This document shows, one piece after another, positions 27,747 to 36,446 of a DNA stretch of 64,000 bases. The stretch is from CAWAPS01 sp963783945 (GTDB taxonomy: Bacteria; Actinomycetota; Acidimicrobiia; Acidimicrobiales; Palsa-688). Each line of letters begins with the position of its first letter. Position 1 is the first letter of the stretch. The position numbers and the translations under genes were made by a program. The notes beneath the pieces were generated by a model, which did not search any database, had not been told where the DNA came from, and saw nothing but the letters and a program-made list of their open reading frames with translations. Location of the stretch: the NCBI GenBank assembly GCA_963783945.1, contig CAWAPS010000027.1:1-64000 (forward strand), read 5' to 3'.

Positions 27747-27960
27747 TAAGGGCGATTCCCGAGGAAGGGCCTTAATCTGGGCGGCACCTGGCATCAGCCT
27801 CTGAATAGCGGGGGGCGCCGGGCGCCACCACGGGGACCCCCTCTACGCCGAGCCTCAGAGGAGGCAACTCGACGGTTTGACAAGGGCTAGGCGCGACCCT
27901 ACGCTCATGCCGCGTACGCCCGCGCCCGAGTTCAGGACAGGCATGGGGAAAGGAAGTTTC

Positions 27961-29367
27961 GTGACCACAGTAGAAGAGCCGGTTGAAACCGTCGAGGCGG
28001 TGTTCGAGGATCTGGATGTCCCGACCGGTGTGGACCTGAAGTCGATTCAGCCGGTTGTAATCCCGGTCGAAGCCTACGTGTCGCACGAGTATGCGCAGGC
28101 CGAAAATGAACGACTCTGGGGCAAGGTGTGGCAGATGGCTTGCCGGGTCGAGGAGGTCCCCGAGGTCGGCGACTATGCCATCTATGACATCGTCGATGAA
28201 TCGATTATCGTTGTGCGTAGCGCACCGGAGACGATTGAGGCTTTCTATAACGTCTGCCAGCACCGCGGCCGAAGGCTGGTCGACGAGGAGTGCGGCAGTG
28301 CCCGCCAGTTCCGCTGCAGTTTTCATGGCTGGCGGTGGAAGCTCGACGGTCAAAACATATTCGTCAATGATCGTCGGGCTTGGGGCGACAAGCTGACACC
28401 GGAGAACACCAAGCTGCCGTCGGTGAAATGCGAAACGTGGGGCGGCTGGGTGTGGATCAACATGGACCCGGATTGCGAGCCGCTCCTCGACTTCCTGGAC
28501 CCGGCGCCGAGCTTGCTCGGGCCGTACGAATTGGAGAGGATGCGCTACCGCTGGCGCCAGCGGCTGATCTTCCCGTGCAACTGGAAGACCGCACTGGAAG
28601 CCTTCAACGAAAGCCATCATGCGGCGATCACCCATCCGCAGCTCAACCGCTTCGGCGTCACGCCGTTCTGGTATTGCCAGACGCACGGCAAGCATGGCTG
28701 GCACGGCCCTGCGGTCAGCAGCAACCCGGGACGTCCTGGCGCCCAGAGCCCCGATGCTCCTACCGACAGCCGACGCGACGCACGCGTGCTGATTTGGCAG
28801 TCGCTCAAGACCATCATGGACGAGGTGAACAGCTGCACCACCGATAGCATCGTCGACGCGGCAAGACGCTTGGTGGACGAACTGCCCCAGGGTACCCCGC
28901 CTGGCGAGGTGCTGGCCCATCTCACCGCCTCGGCGGAGCAAGCTGACGCGGCGCGTGGGATCATCTGGCCGCACATCGATGCCGATCACATGCAGAAGGC
29001 GGGTCACGACTGGCATCTCTTCCCCAACAGTGTTGTCCTGCACGGCGTGACGTACGCGCTCTGCTACCGCTCGCGGCCGAACGGCACGGACCCCAATAGC
29101 TGTATCTTCGAAACCTACGTGATCGAACGTTATCCGGAGGGGGGAGAGCCGAAGACGGAGTGGGAGTTCGTCCCCGATCCCACCGACCCGCGTTGGCCGA
29201 ACGTGCTCCAGCAGGATTTCGGGAACATGCCGCAGGTGCAAAAGGGCATGAAGTCGCGCGGCTTTATGGGGGCCCGGCCCAACCCCAGGGCGGAAGTTGT
29301 CGTCGCCCATTTCCACCAGACGCTTGCCGAGTACATGGGCGCGGGCATGCCGGTACCCATGGATTAA
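27961..29367 (+). CDS. Rieske-type aromatic ring-hydroxylating oxygenase, alpha subunit
   Basis: 468 residues from GTG 27961, chosen because GGGAAAGGAAG lies just upstream; ATG 27943 is an alternative. The Rieske [2Fe-2S] ligands are CQHRGRR (about residue 98) and CSFHGWRW (about 119). The mononuclear iron site is EAFNESHHAAITH (about 211-223), in which the usual bridging Asp is Glu. A long insert between that site and the last strands (VSSNPGRPG to DHMQKAG) exceeds common alpha subunits. Such enzymes hydroxylate or demethylate aromatic or alicyclic rings using electrons from a ferredoxin and reductase. No beta subunit, ferredoxin or reductase gene is adjacent; the SnoaL-like proteins at 17565 and 22173 share the beta-subunit fold. 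Confidence 0.88.
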   Translation: MTTVEEPVETVEAVFEDLDVPTGVDLKSIQPVVIPVEAYVSHEYAQAENERLWGKVWQMACRVEEVPEVGDYAIYDIVDESIIVVRSAPETIEAFYNVCQHRGRRLVDEECGSARQFRCSFHGWRWKLDGQNIFVNDRRAWGDKLTPENTKLPSVKCETWGGWVWINMDPDCEPLLDFLDPAPSLLGPYELERMRYRWRQRLIFPCNWKTALEAFNESHHAAITHPQLNRFGVTPFWYCQTHGKHGWHGPAVSSNPGRPGAQSPDAPTDSRRDARVLIWQSLKTIMDEVNSCTTDSIVDAARRLVDELPQGTPPGEVLAHLTASAEQADAARGIIWPHIDADHMQKAGHDWHLFPNSVVLHGVTYALCYRSRPNGTDPNSCIFETYVIERYPEGGEPKTEWEFVPDPTDPRWPNVLQQDFGNMPQVQKGMKSRGFMGARPNPRAEVVVAHFHQTLAEYMGAGMPVPMD

Positions 29368-29412
29368 CGGCAAGCCCACCGCACCGTCCATCGGAGTAGG
29401 CACGCCATCTTT

Positions 29413-29436
29413 GGGCGCTGGGCGCTGGGCGCTGGG
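29413..29436. repeat. 7-bp tandem repeat (GGGCGCT, 3.4 units)
   Basis: GGGCGCT three times plus GGG, in the gap after the Rieske gene. Probably slippage; no function inferred. Confidence 0.7.
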
Positions 29437-29588
29437 TACTTCGGCGCTGAGTGCGCCCGGGCGGCGGGTTGCTTGTCATCGAGCCGCAGACATATGGTCG
29501 GCTGATGGCACGCGACGTCCGAGTGCACGATCCGGCAAACGATCCTGGTTAGCACCGGCGTTTGGCGCAGGTAATTCTGCGAACAGGC

Positions 29589-30389
29589 TCAGGGGAGGTG
29601 CCGTCCCCAATCGAACGGGACGACAGTGTGGAAGGGCGCCGCCAACAGGGGCACAGCATCTGTGGACTTCCAACGGGCGTCGAGAACAGGCCGGATCCGG
29701 TTTGCTACGTCGACCGGGTCGCCCTCGAGGAAGCAGTAGGTTGTCTGCAGTCCCGTGTTGTCGGTCGTGGCGAAGAGCGGATGGGTCTGCTCTCCGACCG
29801 CCCACCACACGCCTGCCACCCCGGGTACCTCGGCAAGTGCACCGGCGGGGACCGGGCCGCGCTCGATGAGTACGTACAAACCGGTCGCCGGCCGTCGGGG
29901 GAGCATGTCTGCTCCCAACGTGGTCCCGGGCGCCGAGACCTTGCCTTGCACCCGGTAGAGCCCGCGCTCGAGGATCGGCACGCGGTCCACGTCCCGGCCG
30001 GCACCCCGGAGAGCTTGTTGCAATGCCACCCACCCATCGAAGTCGACCGGCGCGGCGAAAAGGTAGGACATGACGTAGTCGATAGCGTCATAACGCTCAT
30101 CGTTGACTGCACGCGCGGCGCGGCACGCCGGAGTCGATACGTACCGCCGCGAGGCCCAAACCGTCGTTAGCCGGTGCTGCTCCGGCTCGTGGTCGAGTGC
30201 GTGCCAGCGGAGGTAGGCCTCGTCGAGCCCCCTTGGGTGACGGCCTGACAGCGACTGGTAGATCGTGACCACGTCGGGCTGTCCGGTGCCTAGGATCTCC
30301 GGGACGCGGTCCGACGGGGTCCCAGGGAATGGCGATACCTGGTCGGCCACCGGGCCAGTATGACTCCGATCCTCGCGCCACCACAACAT
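29589..30389 (-). CDS. Hypothetical protein, probably dimeric alpha+beta-barrel (EthD-like)
   Basis: 266-aa soluble protein of uncertain family. The stretch VTIYQSLSGRHPRGLDEAYL, RWHALDHEPEQHRLTTVWAS and RRYVSTPACRAAR has the strand, W-x-x-x-HxPE helix, then R-Y/RYV strand pattern of EthD or stress-responsive dimeric alpha+beta-barrel proteins. A second half (GLYVLIERGPVPAGALAEVP, TYCFLEGDPVDVANRIRPVL) may repeat the fold. Residue-level assignment is not certain. It follows the TauD-type dioxygenase by 39 nt on the same strand, so the two likely form an operon. The start could be ATG 30389 or a codon inside. Confidence 0.6.
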   Translation of the reverse strand: MLWWREDRSHTGPVADQVSPFPGTPSDRVPEILGTGQPDVVTIYQSLSGRHPRGLDEAYLRWHALDHEPEQHRLTTVWASRRYVSTPACRAARAVNDERYDAIDYVMSYLFAAPVDFDGWVALQQALRGAGRDVDRVPILERGLYRVQGKVSAPGTTLGADMLPRRPATGLYVLIERGPVPAGALAEVPGVAGVWWAVGEQTHPLFATTDNTGLQTTYCFLEGDPVDVANRIRPVLDARWKSTDAVPLLAAPFHTVVPFDWGRHLP

Positions 30390-30428
30390 GCTCCAGTTGC
30401 GGCTCGCCTGGCGGCATGTACCTTCATT

Positions 30429-31352
30429 TCAGAAAGCGGGCGTCATTGGGATACCGCCGCTGATAGCGATCCGCCAGAAACTCCGTCCCTCCGTATAGTC
30501 GCTGACCGCGTAATGCTGCAGGGCATAACCGTCCCAGATCGCTAAACCGGATGGCTGCCAGTTCAGGCGGCACTGATACTCCGGCACTGCGGCTTGGGCG
30601 CAGAGGTACATGAGAAGCGGCTCACCGTCTTCTGGTTCGAGACCGACCAGCTCACGCGTCCACTGGGTGTTCACATATAGGGTCTTGCGCCCGGTCTCCG
30701 GGTGGGCGATCACCACCGGGTGCTCGACCGGCGGCCACATCGACGTTTCGCTCGTGTAGGCGGGATGGAAGTTGCGGGCGAACCGGTCGATGTCGTGGAT
30801 GGCGGTTAGGCCCTGGATGCGGGTCTTGACCTCATCGGGAAGGTTGTCGTAGGCGGCGGCCATGTCCGCAAAGAGGGTGTCGCCCCCCACGGCCGGCGGT
30901 AGCACCCGCAGCACCGTGGCCCGAGGAGGCTCAGCCCCGAAGGTGGCGTCCGCATGCCAGTAATTCTGTTCCGGCCGGCAAGCCGCCGCTCCCACATATG
31001 GCAGCGGACCATCCCGTGTGAGTTCCGATAGTTCGCCCATGACGCTGTCGTCGAAGCCCTCTCCGAAATATCGGGCGAATTGGTAGAACTGATTGACATC
31101 GATGGCTGGGGCTCGGAAGAACAGCAATTTCCATTCGAGAAAAGCACGTTGGAGGTCGGCTTCGACATCTTCGGTCAATGGCTTGCTCAGGTCGACGCCG
31201 TCGATCTCGGCACCCAATGTTGGACCGAGGGGACGGATGACGAACCGCTCATAAGGTTGCACCACAAAGCCCTCGGGCACTCGCCGCAGCGTCCGCGGAC
31301 CCATCGGCGGGAACAAATCGGCAAAGCGACGTGGAACGTGGACGATGCCCAT
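30429..31352 (-). CDS. TauD/TfdA-family Fe(II)/2-oxoglutarate-dependent dioxygenase
   Basis: 307 residues from ATG 31352, which has GGAGGG eight bases upstream. Family features: FVIRPLGPTLGAEIDGVDLS opening, LLFFRAPAIDVNQFYQFARY, the first metal ligands in NYWHADATFGAEPPRATVL (HxD), GGDTLFADMAAAYDNLPDEV, VNTQWTRELVGLEPED, and the distal His in AIWDGYALQHYAVSDY followed by RSFWRIAISG with the 2-oxoglutarate-binding Arg. Such enzymes oxygenate alpha-carbons of sulfonates, ethers (2,4-D type) or similar to release a smaller alcohol or aldehyde. Divergent from the amidohydrolase at 31585. Confidence 0.88.
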   Translation of the reverse strand: MGIVHVPRRFADLFPPMGPRTLRRVPEGFVVQPYERFVIRPLGPTLGAEIDGVDLSKPLTEDVEADLQRAFLEWKLLFFRAPAIDVNQFYQFARYFGEGFDDSVMGELSELTRDGPLPYVGAAACRPEQNYWHADATFGAEPPRATVLRVLPPAVGGDTLFADMAAAYDNLPDEVKTRIQGLTAIHDIDRFARNFHPAYTSETSMWPPVEHPVVIAHPETGRKTLYVNTQWTRELVGLEPEDGEPLLMYLCAQAAVPEYQCRLNWQPSGLAIWDGYALQHYAVSDYTEGRSFWRIAISGGIPMTPAF

Positions 31353-31584
31353 GTCCAAAACCCTCCGTGGCAATATTTCCTTTTGACCAGGCTAGCTATC
31401 ATGTTCACGAATGACAACGTCTGGCATCGAGCGGAAAACTCTGTCGTGGACGACCGAGACCCCTGCGCCCTGAGTGTCGAGGCGCGTTCAGTGCCAGATC
31501 GCGGGGCGAGGCCAAGGGGCATCCGTGTCCCTGAACCGCTACAGTTGGAGCTGAAAGTCGTGAGTCCGCTGTGAGGAGAACACG

Positions 31585-32778
31585 TTGGAGATTCCCAAGA
31601 TCATCTCTGTCGATGATCACGTTGTCGAGCCGCCGGACCTGTGGTCGAGCCGTCTGCCGAAACGATATGCGGACACCGGCCCGCGTGTGGTGCGCAAGCG
31701 GGGGTTCGCCGATCCGGTATGGAGACCGAGCGATGAGGGGGAGTGGGCCGATCTTTGGTATTACGAGGATCTGATCATGCCTTTCCAACGGATGTCGGCG
31801 GCGGTCGGGCTGGGTGAGCGGAGGTGGGGAACGGTCACGTTCGAGGAACTTCACCCCGGATCGTGGCAGCAAAAAGAGCGGTTGGCGGCCATGGAGGAAA
31901 ATCATGTTGAGGTGTCGCTTTGTTTCCCGAATGTGCTGCCCCGTTTTTGTGGTCAAACGTTCGCCGAGGCGACCGACAAAGATCTGGCCTTGTTGTGCGT
32001 GCGCGCCTATAACGATTGGATCATCGATGACTGGTGCGCCGGTGAGGGTCGAGGGCGGCTGATTCCACTCACGATCGTGCCGCTTTGGGATGTCCGCTTG
32101 GCGGTCGAGGAACTGCGGCGATGTGCCGGCAAAGGGAGCCATGCGGTGACGTTCCCCGAGGACCCGTCGGCATTGGGGTTGCCGTCGGTGTATTCGGGGG
32201 AGTGGGATCCCTTGTTCGCCGAGTGCGAAGCAACCGAGACGGTGCTGTGCATGCATATCGGTTCATCGTCGCGGATGACGCAGACCAACCCGGATGCTCC
32301 GTTCATTGTGTCATCGGCAATAACTTACGAAAACACCGTGCACTCGATGCTTGACTTCGTGTTCTCGGCCACCCTCGCAAGGTTTCCCGGGTTGCGCGTC
32401 GCCTACGCCGAGGGTCAGATCGGCTGGCTGCCGTTCGTGATCGAGAGGGCCGATCGCATCTGGATGGAGCGCGCCGACAACTCCTTCGGTAGGAACGGTA
32501 TCCCTCTTGATGAGCCACCATCGCACTATGTCCGGCGCCAGGTGTTCGGGTGTATCTTCGATGACGAGGCAGCTCTCGACAACCGTCACCGTATCGGGAT
32601 GTCTCAAATTTGCTTTGAGGTCGACTATCCCCATTCCGACAGCACGTTTCCCCACACCACGAAAATTCTGACATCGATGTGTGCTGCTACCGGGCTAGAC
32701 GAGGATGAAACCTACGCCCTGGTGCGGGGTAATGCCATATCTCTCTTCGGACTGACCCGATTTGGCATTCGGAGCTAG
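31585..32778 (+). CDS. PF04909-type metal-dependent amidohydrolase, copy 1
   Basis: 397-aa TIM-barrel amidohydrolase (amidohydrolase_2; relatives include ACMSD and gamma-resorcylate decarboxylase). Metal-site pattern: SVDDHVVEPPDLWSS at the N-terminus, CMHIGSSSRM (about residue 221), AYAEGQIGWLPFVIER, and EVDYPHSDSTFP near residue 350. TTG 31585 follows GAGGAG. In this family the product is either a decarboxylase or hydrolase of aromatic or alicyclic acids; the activity of this one is unknown. Followed by a drug/metabolite exporter at 32973. Confidence 0.88.
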   Translation: MEIPKIISVDDHVVEPPDLWSSRLPKRYADTGPRVVRKRGFADPVWRPSDEGEWADLWYYEDLIMPFQRMSAAVGLGERRWGTVTFEELHPGSWQQKERLAAMEENHVEVSLCFPNVLPRFCGQTFAEATDKDLALLCVRAYNDWIIDDWCAGEGRGRLIPLTIVPLWDVRLAVEELRRCAGKGSHAVTFPEDPSALGLPSVYSGEWDPLFAECEATETVLCMHIGSSSRMTQTNPDAPFIVSSAITYENTVHSMLDFVFSATLARFPGLRVAYAEGQIGWLPFVIERADRIWMERADNSFGRNGIPLDEPPSHYVRRQVFGCIFDDEAALDNRHRIGMSQICFEVDYPHSDSTFPHTTKILTSMCAATGLDEDETYALVRGNAISLFGLTRFGIRS

Positions 32779-32972
32779 CCGTCGAGCCGGCCGCCAGGGT
32801 GAGCCTACCCACAGGTAGAGCATCTCGGGGTTTTCGCCCTGGGTGATCGGCGCTCTCCTGACTGGGTCGTGAACCTTCCAGGTGGGGGCTCGGGTTCGCT
32901 ACCGGCCGCCCCGCTTCCGAGTGGGCACGCGTGCGGTGCGCGGCGCCAAAGCCGGTAGTGTGGAAGATACTG

Positions 32973-34469
32973 ATGGAACGGCAAGGCAAGCGTCAGGGGC
33001 AGGGTGTAGGGGCTGAAAGGCGTCGATGGGCGGCGCTCGTCGTGCTGTGTGTCGGCCAGCTGATGATCGTGCTGGACACCACGGTGGTCAACGTGGCCCT
33101 GCCGAGCATTCAGCGCGAGTTGCATTTCTCGCAGGCATCACTGGCGTGGGTCGTCAACGCATATCTCCTTAGCTTCGGCGGTCTCATCCTCCTCGCCGGT
33201 CGTCTCGGCGACCTCCTGGGCCGAACCAGGCTTTTCCTCATCGGCCTCGGAGCATTCAGCGCGGCGTCGATGGTCTGCGGCCTGGCGCCGAACGCGGGGT
33301 TTCTGGTGGCCGCCCGCTTCGTCCAGGGTACGACCGCGGCTTTGGTGGCCGCCATGGTACTGGGGATCATCTCGCCCATGTTCCCGGAGCCCAGGGAGCA
33401 CACCCTTGCTCTTAGCATCTTCACCTTCGTAGCCATCGGAGGCGTCTCCCTGGGCCTCGTGGTAGGAGGATCGATCCTGACCCTGCTGAACTGGCACTGG
33501 ATCTTCTTCATCAATGTGCCAGTGGGAGTGGTAGCTCTGGTGATGGGGCGGAGGCTGATCGATCGCCAACCAGGCTTGGGGTTGGGCGCAGGGGCCGACC
33601 TGCTGGGCGCGGTGCTCGTAACCGCCGCGCCGACTCTGGCCGTATATGCCATGGTCAACGTGGGAAACGCCGGTTGGGGGTCGCCCGCGACCATCGGAAC
33701 TTTGTTAGGGGCCATGGTGTTGGCGGTACTGTTCGTCATCGTCGAGTCGAGAGCTCCGACACCGTTGATACCGCCGCGAGTTCTGCGCAACCGGACACTG
33801 GGCAGCGCATCGCTCGTCAGGGTCATGATACCGGTCGGCGGCTTCGGGCTCACCTTCCTCGGAGCGTTGTACATGCAGGAAGTACTGCAATACAGCCCGC
33901 TGCGCACGGGCCTGGCATTCCTTCCCAACAGCGCCCTGACCGGTCTCATGACCCTGTTGGTCACTCCGAGGCTCGCCGAGCGGGTGAGTCTGAAGGCCCT
34001 CACCGTCAGCGGGCTGGCGTTCATAATCGTCAGCTTGCTTCTCATGTCACGTATCTCGGTCCACGCCGACTACGTCGACGATGTCTTGCCGACCATGTTG
34101 CTCATGGGAATAGGGATAGGCCTCCTCTTCATGCCGACCGTGTCGATTGTGATGTCCGCCGTGGCGCCCAGTGATGCCGGCGTGGCTTCGGGGGTGGCCA
34201 ACGTCACCGTTCAATTCGGGGCGTCGCTTGGTGTAGCTCTGTTGGCCAGCGTGGCTGCTTCGCGCACCGCTGGCCTGGTGGCCCGGGGCGAGCCGCTCGC
34301 TCGTGCTCTCACCGACGGGTACCGCCTAGGCTTTGTGGTGGCGGCGGCATGTACCGCCCTGAGCCTGCTGGCGGCCGTGTTCTTGCTCAGCCCGGCTCGC
34401 CCCCAAACCGCCCCGGCACCAGCGCCCGAGGGCTCCGCCCCGCTGATCCCGGACCCGTCGGCCGGATAG
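32973..34469 (+). CDS. MFS transporter of the DHA2 (14-helix) drug:H+ antiporter type
   Basis: 498 residues from ATG 32973, preceded by GGAAG. The DHA2 hallmark LDTTVVNVALPSIQRELHFS is in helix 1, GGLILLAGRLGDLLGRTRLF in the loop 2/3 motif A, AARFVQGTTAALVAAMVLGI in helix 4, and GGSILTLLNWHWIFFINVPV (motif C) in helix 6; fourteen hydrophobic segments in all. The cytoplasmic tail is Pro/Ala-rich. A proton-driven exporter of amphipathic compounds is inferred, perhaps of a substrate or intermediate of the surrounding catabolic genes. It lies 194 nt after amidohydrolase 1. Confidence 0.9.
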   Translation: MERQGKRQGQGVGAERRRWAALVVLCVGQLMIVLDTTVVNVALPSIQRELHFSQASLAWVVNAYLLSFGGLILLAGRLGDLLGRTRLFLIGLGAFSAASMVCGLAPNAGFLVAARFVQGTTAALVAAMVLGIISPMFPEPREHTLALSIFTFVAIGGVSLGLVVGGSILTLLNWHWIFFINVPVGVVALVMGRRLIDRQPGLGLGAGADLLGAVLVTAAPTLAVYAMVNVGNAGWGSPATIGTLLGAMVLAVLFVIVESRAPTPLIPPRVLRNRTLGSASLVRVMIPVGGFGLTFLGALYMQEVLQYSPLRTGLAFLPNSALTGLMTLLVTPRLAERVSLKALTVSGLAFIIVSLLLMSRISVHADYVDDVLPTMLLMGIGIGLLFMPTVSIVMSAVAPSDAGVASGVANVTVQFGASLGVALLASVAASRTAGLVARGEPLARALTDGYRLGFVVAAACTALSLLAAVFLLSPARPQTAPAPAPEGSAPLIPDPSAG

Positions 34470-34539
34470 CTGCCACGCCGGCTCGGTTTACCCCCGAGTA
34501 ACGAACCACGCGGCTAAAGGACCGTTGGCGTAAAACTCC

Positions 34540-35388
34540 TTACACGAAGTAGAGGGCGACCGCCTCCCGTATCCGGGCGGCCATCGACTCCGGCCCGCGT
34601 GCAGCCATGCTGGCACTGAAGACCTCTGCTGCGAAGAACGGGTCGGCCCCGATGTCGCTCAGCGCCTCGAGGATTCCGCGAATATCGACCACGCCGTCGC
34701 CCGGTAGCGGCCGGTCTTGAACGCGTCCCGGCAGGTACTGGGGGGCTGCGGAGTCCGGCGGGTAGGCGTCGCACACCTGCACGTAGTGCACGTGGTGGCC
34801 AGGGATGGTGCGCAGCAGATCGAGGTCGGGACCGTTTGGCTGGTTCTGCCAGTGCTTCATGTCCAGATCGATCCCCCCGTTTGCCGCGCCGGATCGACGC
34901 ACCACCTGCCAGGCGGTAGCCAGATCGCACAGCGCCCGGTTGGGGACGAACTCGACGGCCACTTGCACCTCCCGCCGGGCGGCCCGCTCACACAAGGCGG
35001 CGAAACCCTCAACCGCTCGGCCCAGGTCCATCTCGGTCTGTTGGGCGACGGCCAGGACCTTCTTTGCTCCCATGGCCTCAACCGTGTCGAGCTGATCCTC
35101 GAAGCCGTTGATGGCGGCCTCGGGCCCATCGGCCCAGTGGGTCACGAGTTCGGCCAGCTTCACCTCGACTCCGGCGTCGTCGAGGATCCGGCGGGCGTCG
35201 TGGATGCCGAGTTGGGCGATCCGCCCGGCCCAAATGGCCACGGAGCGGAATCCCGCCGTCGCTGCCGCCTCGGCGACCCGGGCGAAGTCGGCGGGAGAAT
35301 TGGTGGAACGGTCGGCCAAGAGGGTCTCGAGGCACATGCCGACAGGGGCTCCGTAGCGGGATGATGACGTCTGCTGGGTATGTGTCAT
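34540..35388 (-). CDS. Sugar-phosphate isomerase/epimerase-like TIM barrel, copy 1
   Basis: About 282 residues, an AP-endonuclease-2-type (xylose-isomerase-like) barrel. Key strands: VGMCLETLLADRSTNSPADF, ARRILDDAGVEVKLAELVTH, VLAVAQQTEMDLGRAVEGFA, VQVAVEFVPNRALCDLATAW, GGIDLDMKHWQNQPNGPDLD, HHVHYVQVCDA, RPLPGDGVVDI and FFAAEVFSASMAARGPESMA; the E, D, H and E of these ends form the metal site. It is closely related to copy 2 (45258-46097). ATG 35388 is chosen by comparison with copy 2; earlier in-frame starts exist to 35430. The reaction (isomerisation, epimerisation or dehydration of a sugar-like acid) is unknown. Confidence 0.82.
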   Translation of the reverse strand: MTHTQQTSSSRYGAPVGMCLETLLADRSTNSPADFARVAEAAATAGFRSVAIWAGRIAQLGIHDARRILDDAGVEVKLAELVTHWADGPEAAINGFEDQLDTVEAMGAKKVLAVAQQTEMDLGRAVEGFAALCERAARREVQVAVEFVPNRALCDLATAWQVVRRSGAANGGIDLDMKHWQNQPNGPDLDLLRTIPGHHVHYVQVCDAYPPDSAAPQYLPGRVQDRPLPGDGVVDIRGILEALSDIGADPFFAAEVFSASMAARGPESMAARIREAVALYFV

Positions 35389-35469
35389 CCTCGACGACTC
35401 CATCATGAATTTCGAGACTGAGAAATGCACCTCGAAGTTACCAGTTCATTTTTAGGATGAGCGATGCCT

Positions 35470-36333
35470 TTACGAGCTGCGAGCGGCCCCCCGGGCCTTG
35501 TATCTCAGATCTCGGTTACTCGCTGACTTGGTCGCTCGCCCACCCATGCTCGTGGACGTCGGCTTCGCGGTGGCCGGGTGCGTTGGAGTGCCGGGGTCTG
35601 CTCCCTCGTCCACGATCTCCTGGAGGCGGCGGAACTCGGCCTGGCTGAGTACGCCAGGCAGGATGTGAAGTACCTCCGTTCGCACTCGATCCTGAAGGAT
35701 CACGCCGGCCATGTCGATCCGGTAATCACGAATGAGCCGTTCGACGCGGTCGGGATCCTTCGCTTCGCAGGCCTTGAAGAGCTGGCGGAAATGCTCTCGG
35801 CCGACGTACGCGATCCGGCGGTTGGTAAACCACATGCTGCTCAAGAACACATTCGTGTGATGCACCGACTGCATCTCCAGCCGGAACATCATCGCCGCCC
35901 CTGCCGCCTGGTAGAGATAGGCATGAAACCCCAGGGCAGGCTCGACCATCTGGGCGTGCTCCTCGGGGAGCGTGAGCGCCTCGATGCGCTCCAGGAACGA
36001 GCGCAGGGTGTCGAGGTCGTGGGCGGTCAGGTTACGGGCTCCGGCCCGGCCTAACGCCGAGTCCAGGACCAACCGGGTAGCAAGGACGTCTTCGATGTGG
36101 CTGACGGTGACATCGATGATCGTAGCTCCGCGCCGGCCGGACAGCTTGACGAAGCCTTCGGTCTCCAAGCGCTCCAACGCCAGCCGGACCGGTGTGCGGC
36201 TGGCCTCCATCCGGTCCGCCCATTCGTCCAGATCTATGCGTTGGCCCGGCTTGAGAGTGCCCGTCATTATGTCGTGGCGCAGCGCCTCAACCAGGGTGTC
36301 GACAGCACTGTTCTCACGCCTAGGTGGCGGCAC
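35470..36333 (-). CDS. GntR-family transcriptional regulator (FadR/FCD subfamily)
   Basis: 287-aa regulator. The winged helix is at the N-terminus (VDTLVEALRHDIMTGTLKPG, RIDLDEWADRMEASRTPVRL, ALERLETEGFVKL). The FCD effector domain has RLVLDSALGRAGARNLTAHD, GFHAYLYQAAGAAMMFRLEM, QSVHHTNVFLSS, and GREHFRQLFKACEAKDPDRV with ERLIRDYRIDM, whose Asp/His residues usually hold a metal and an organic-acid ligand. A disordered Ser/Arg-rich tail of 40 residues is unusual. A candidate for control of the nearby cluster: palindromic words occur in several local promoters (37716, 40793, 45227, 48447), a link that is inference. Confidence 0.88.
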   Translation of the reverse strand: MPPPRRENSAVDTLVEALRHDIMTGTLKPGQRIDLDEWADRMEASRTPVRLALERLETEGFVKLSGRRGATIIDVTVSHIEDVLATRLVLDSALGRAGARNLTAHDLDTLRSFLERIEALTLPEEHAQMVEPALGFHAYLYQAAGAAMMFRLEMQSVHHTNVFLSSMWFTNRRIAYVGREHFRQLFKACEAKDPDRVERLIRDYRIDMAGVILQDRVRTEVLHILPGVLSQAEFRRLQEIVDEGADPGTPTHPATAKPTSTSMGGRATKSASNRDLRYKARGAARSS

Positions 36334-36446
36334 CCGACCCTCCTGCGAAGCTCACGAGCGGAAATCCAGATCCTACCCATTCTACAACCCACGCCCGGCG
36401 GGCCCCGTTCACCCAGACGACCAAGTTGCCGGGTTTTGAAGGGTTG

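Noticed and set aside
18050..27749. Composite transposon bounded by the two MITE copies
   Set aside because: Each copy has its own 3-bp target duplication, so they are independent insertions; there is also no transposase between them.
27772..29403. 543-codon minus-strand frame opposite the Rieske gene
   Set aside because: A shadow of the high-GC coding strand; the plus strand carries the Rieske and iron motifs.
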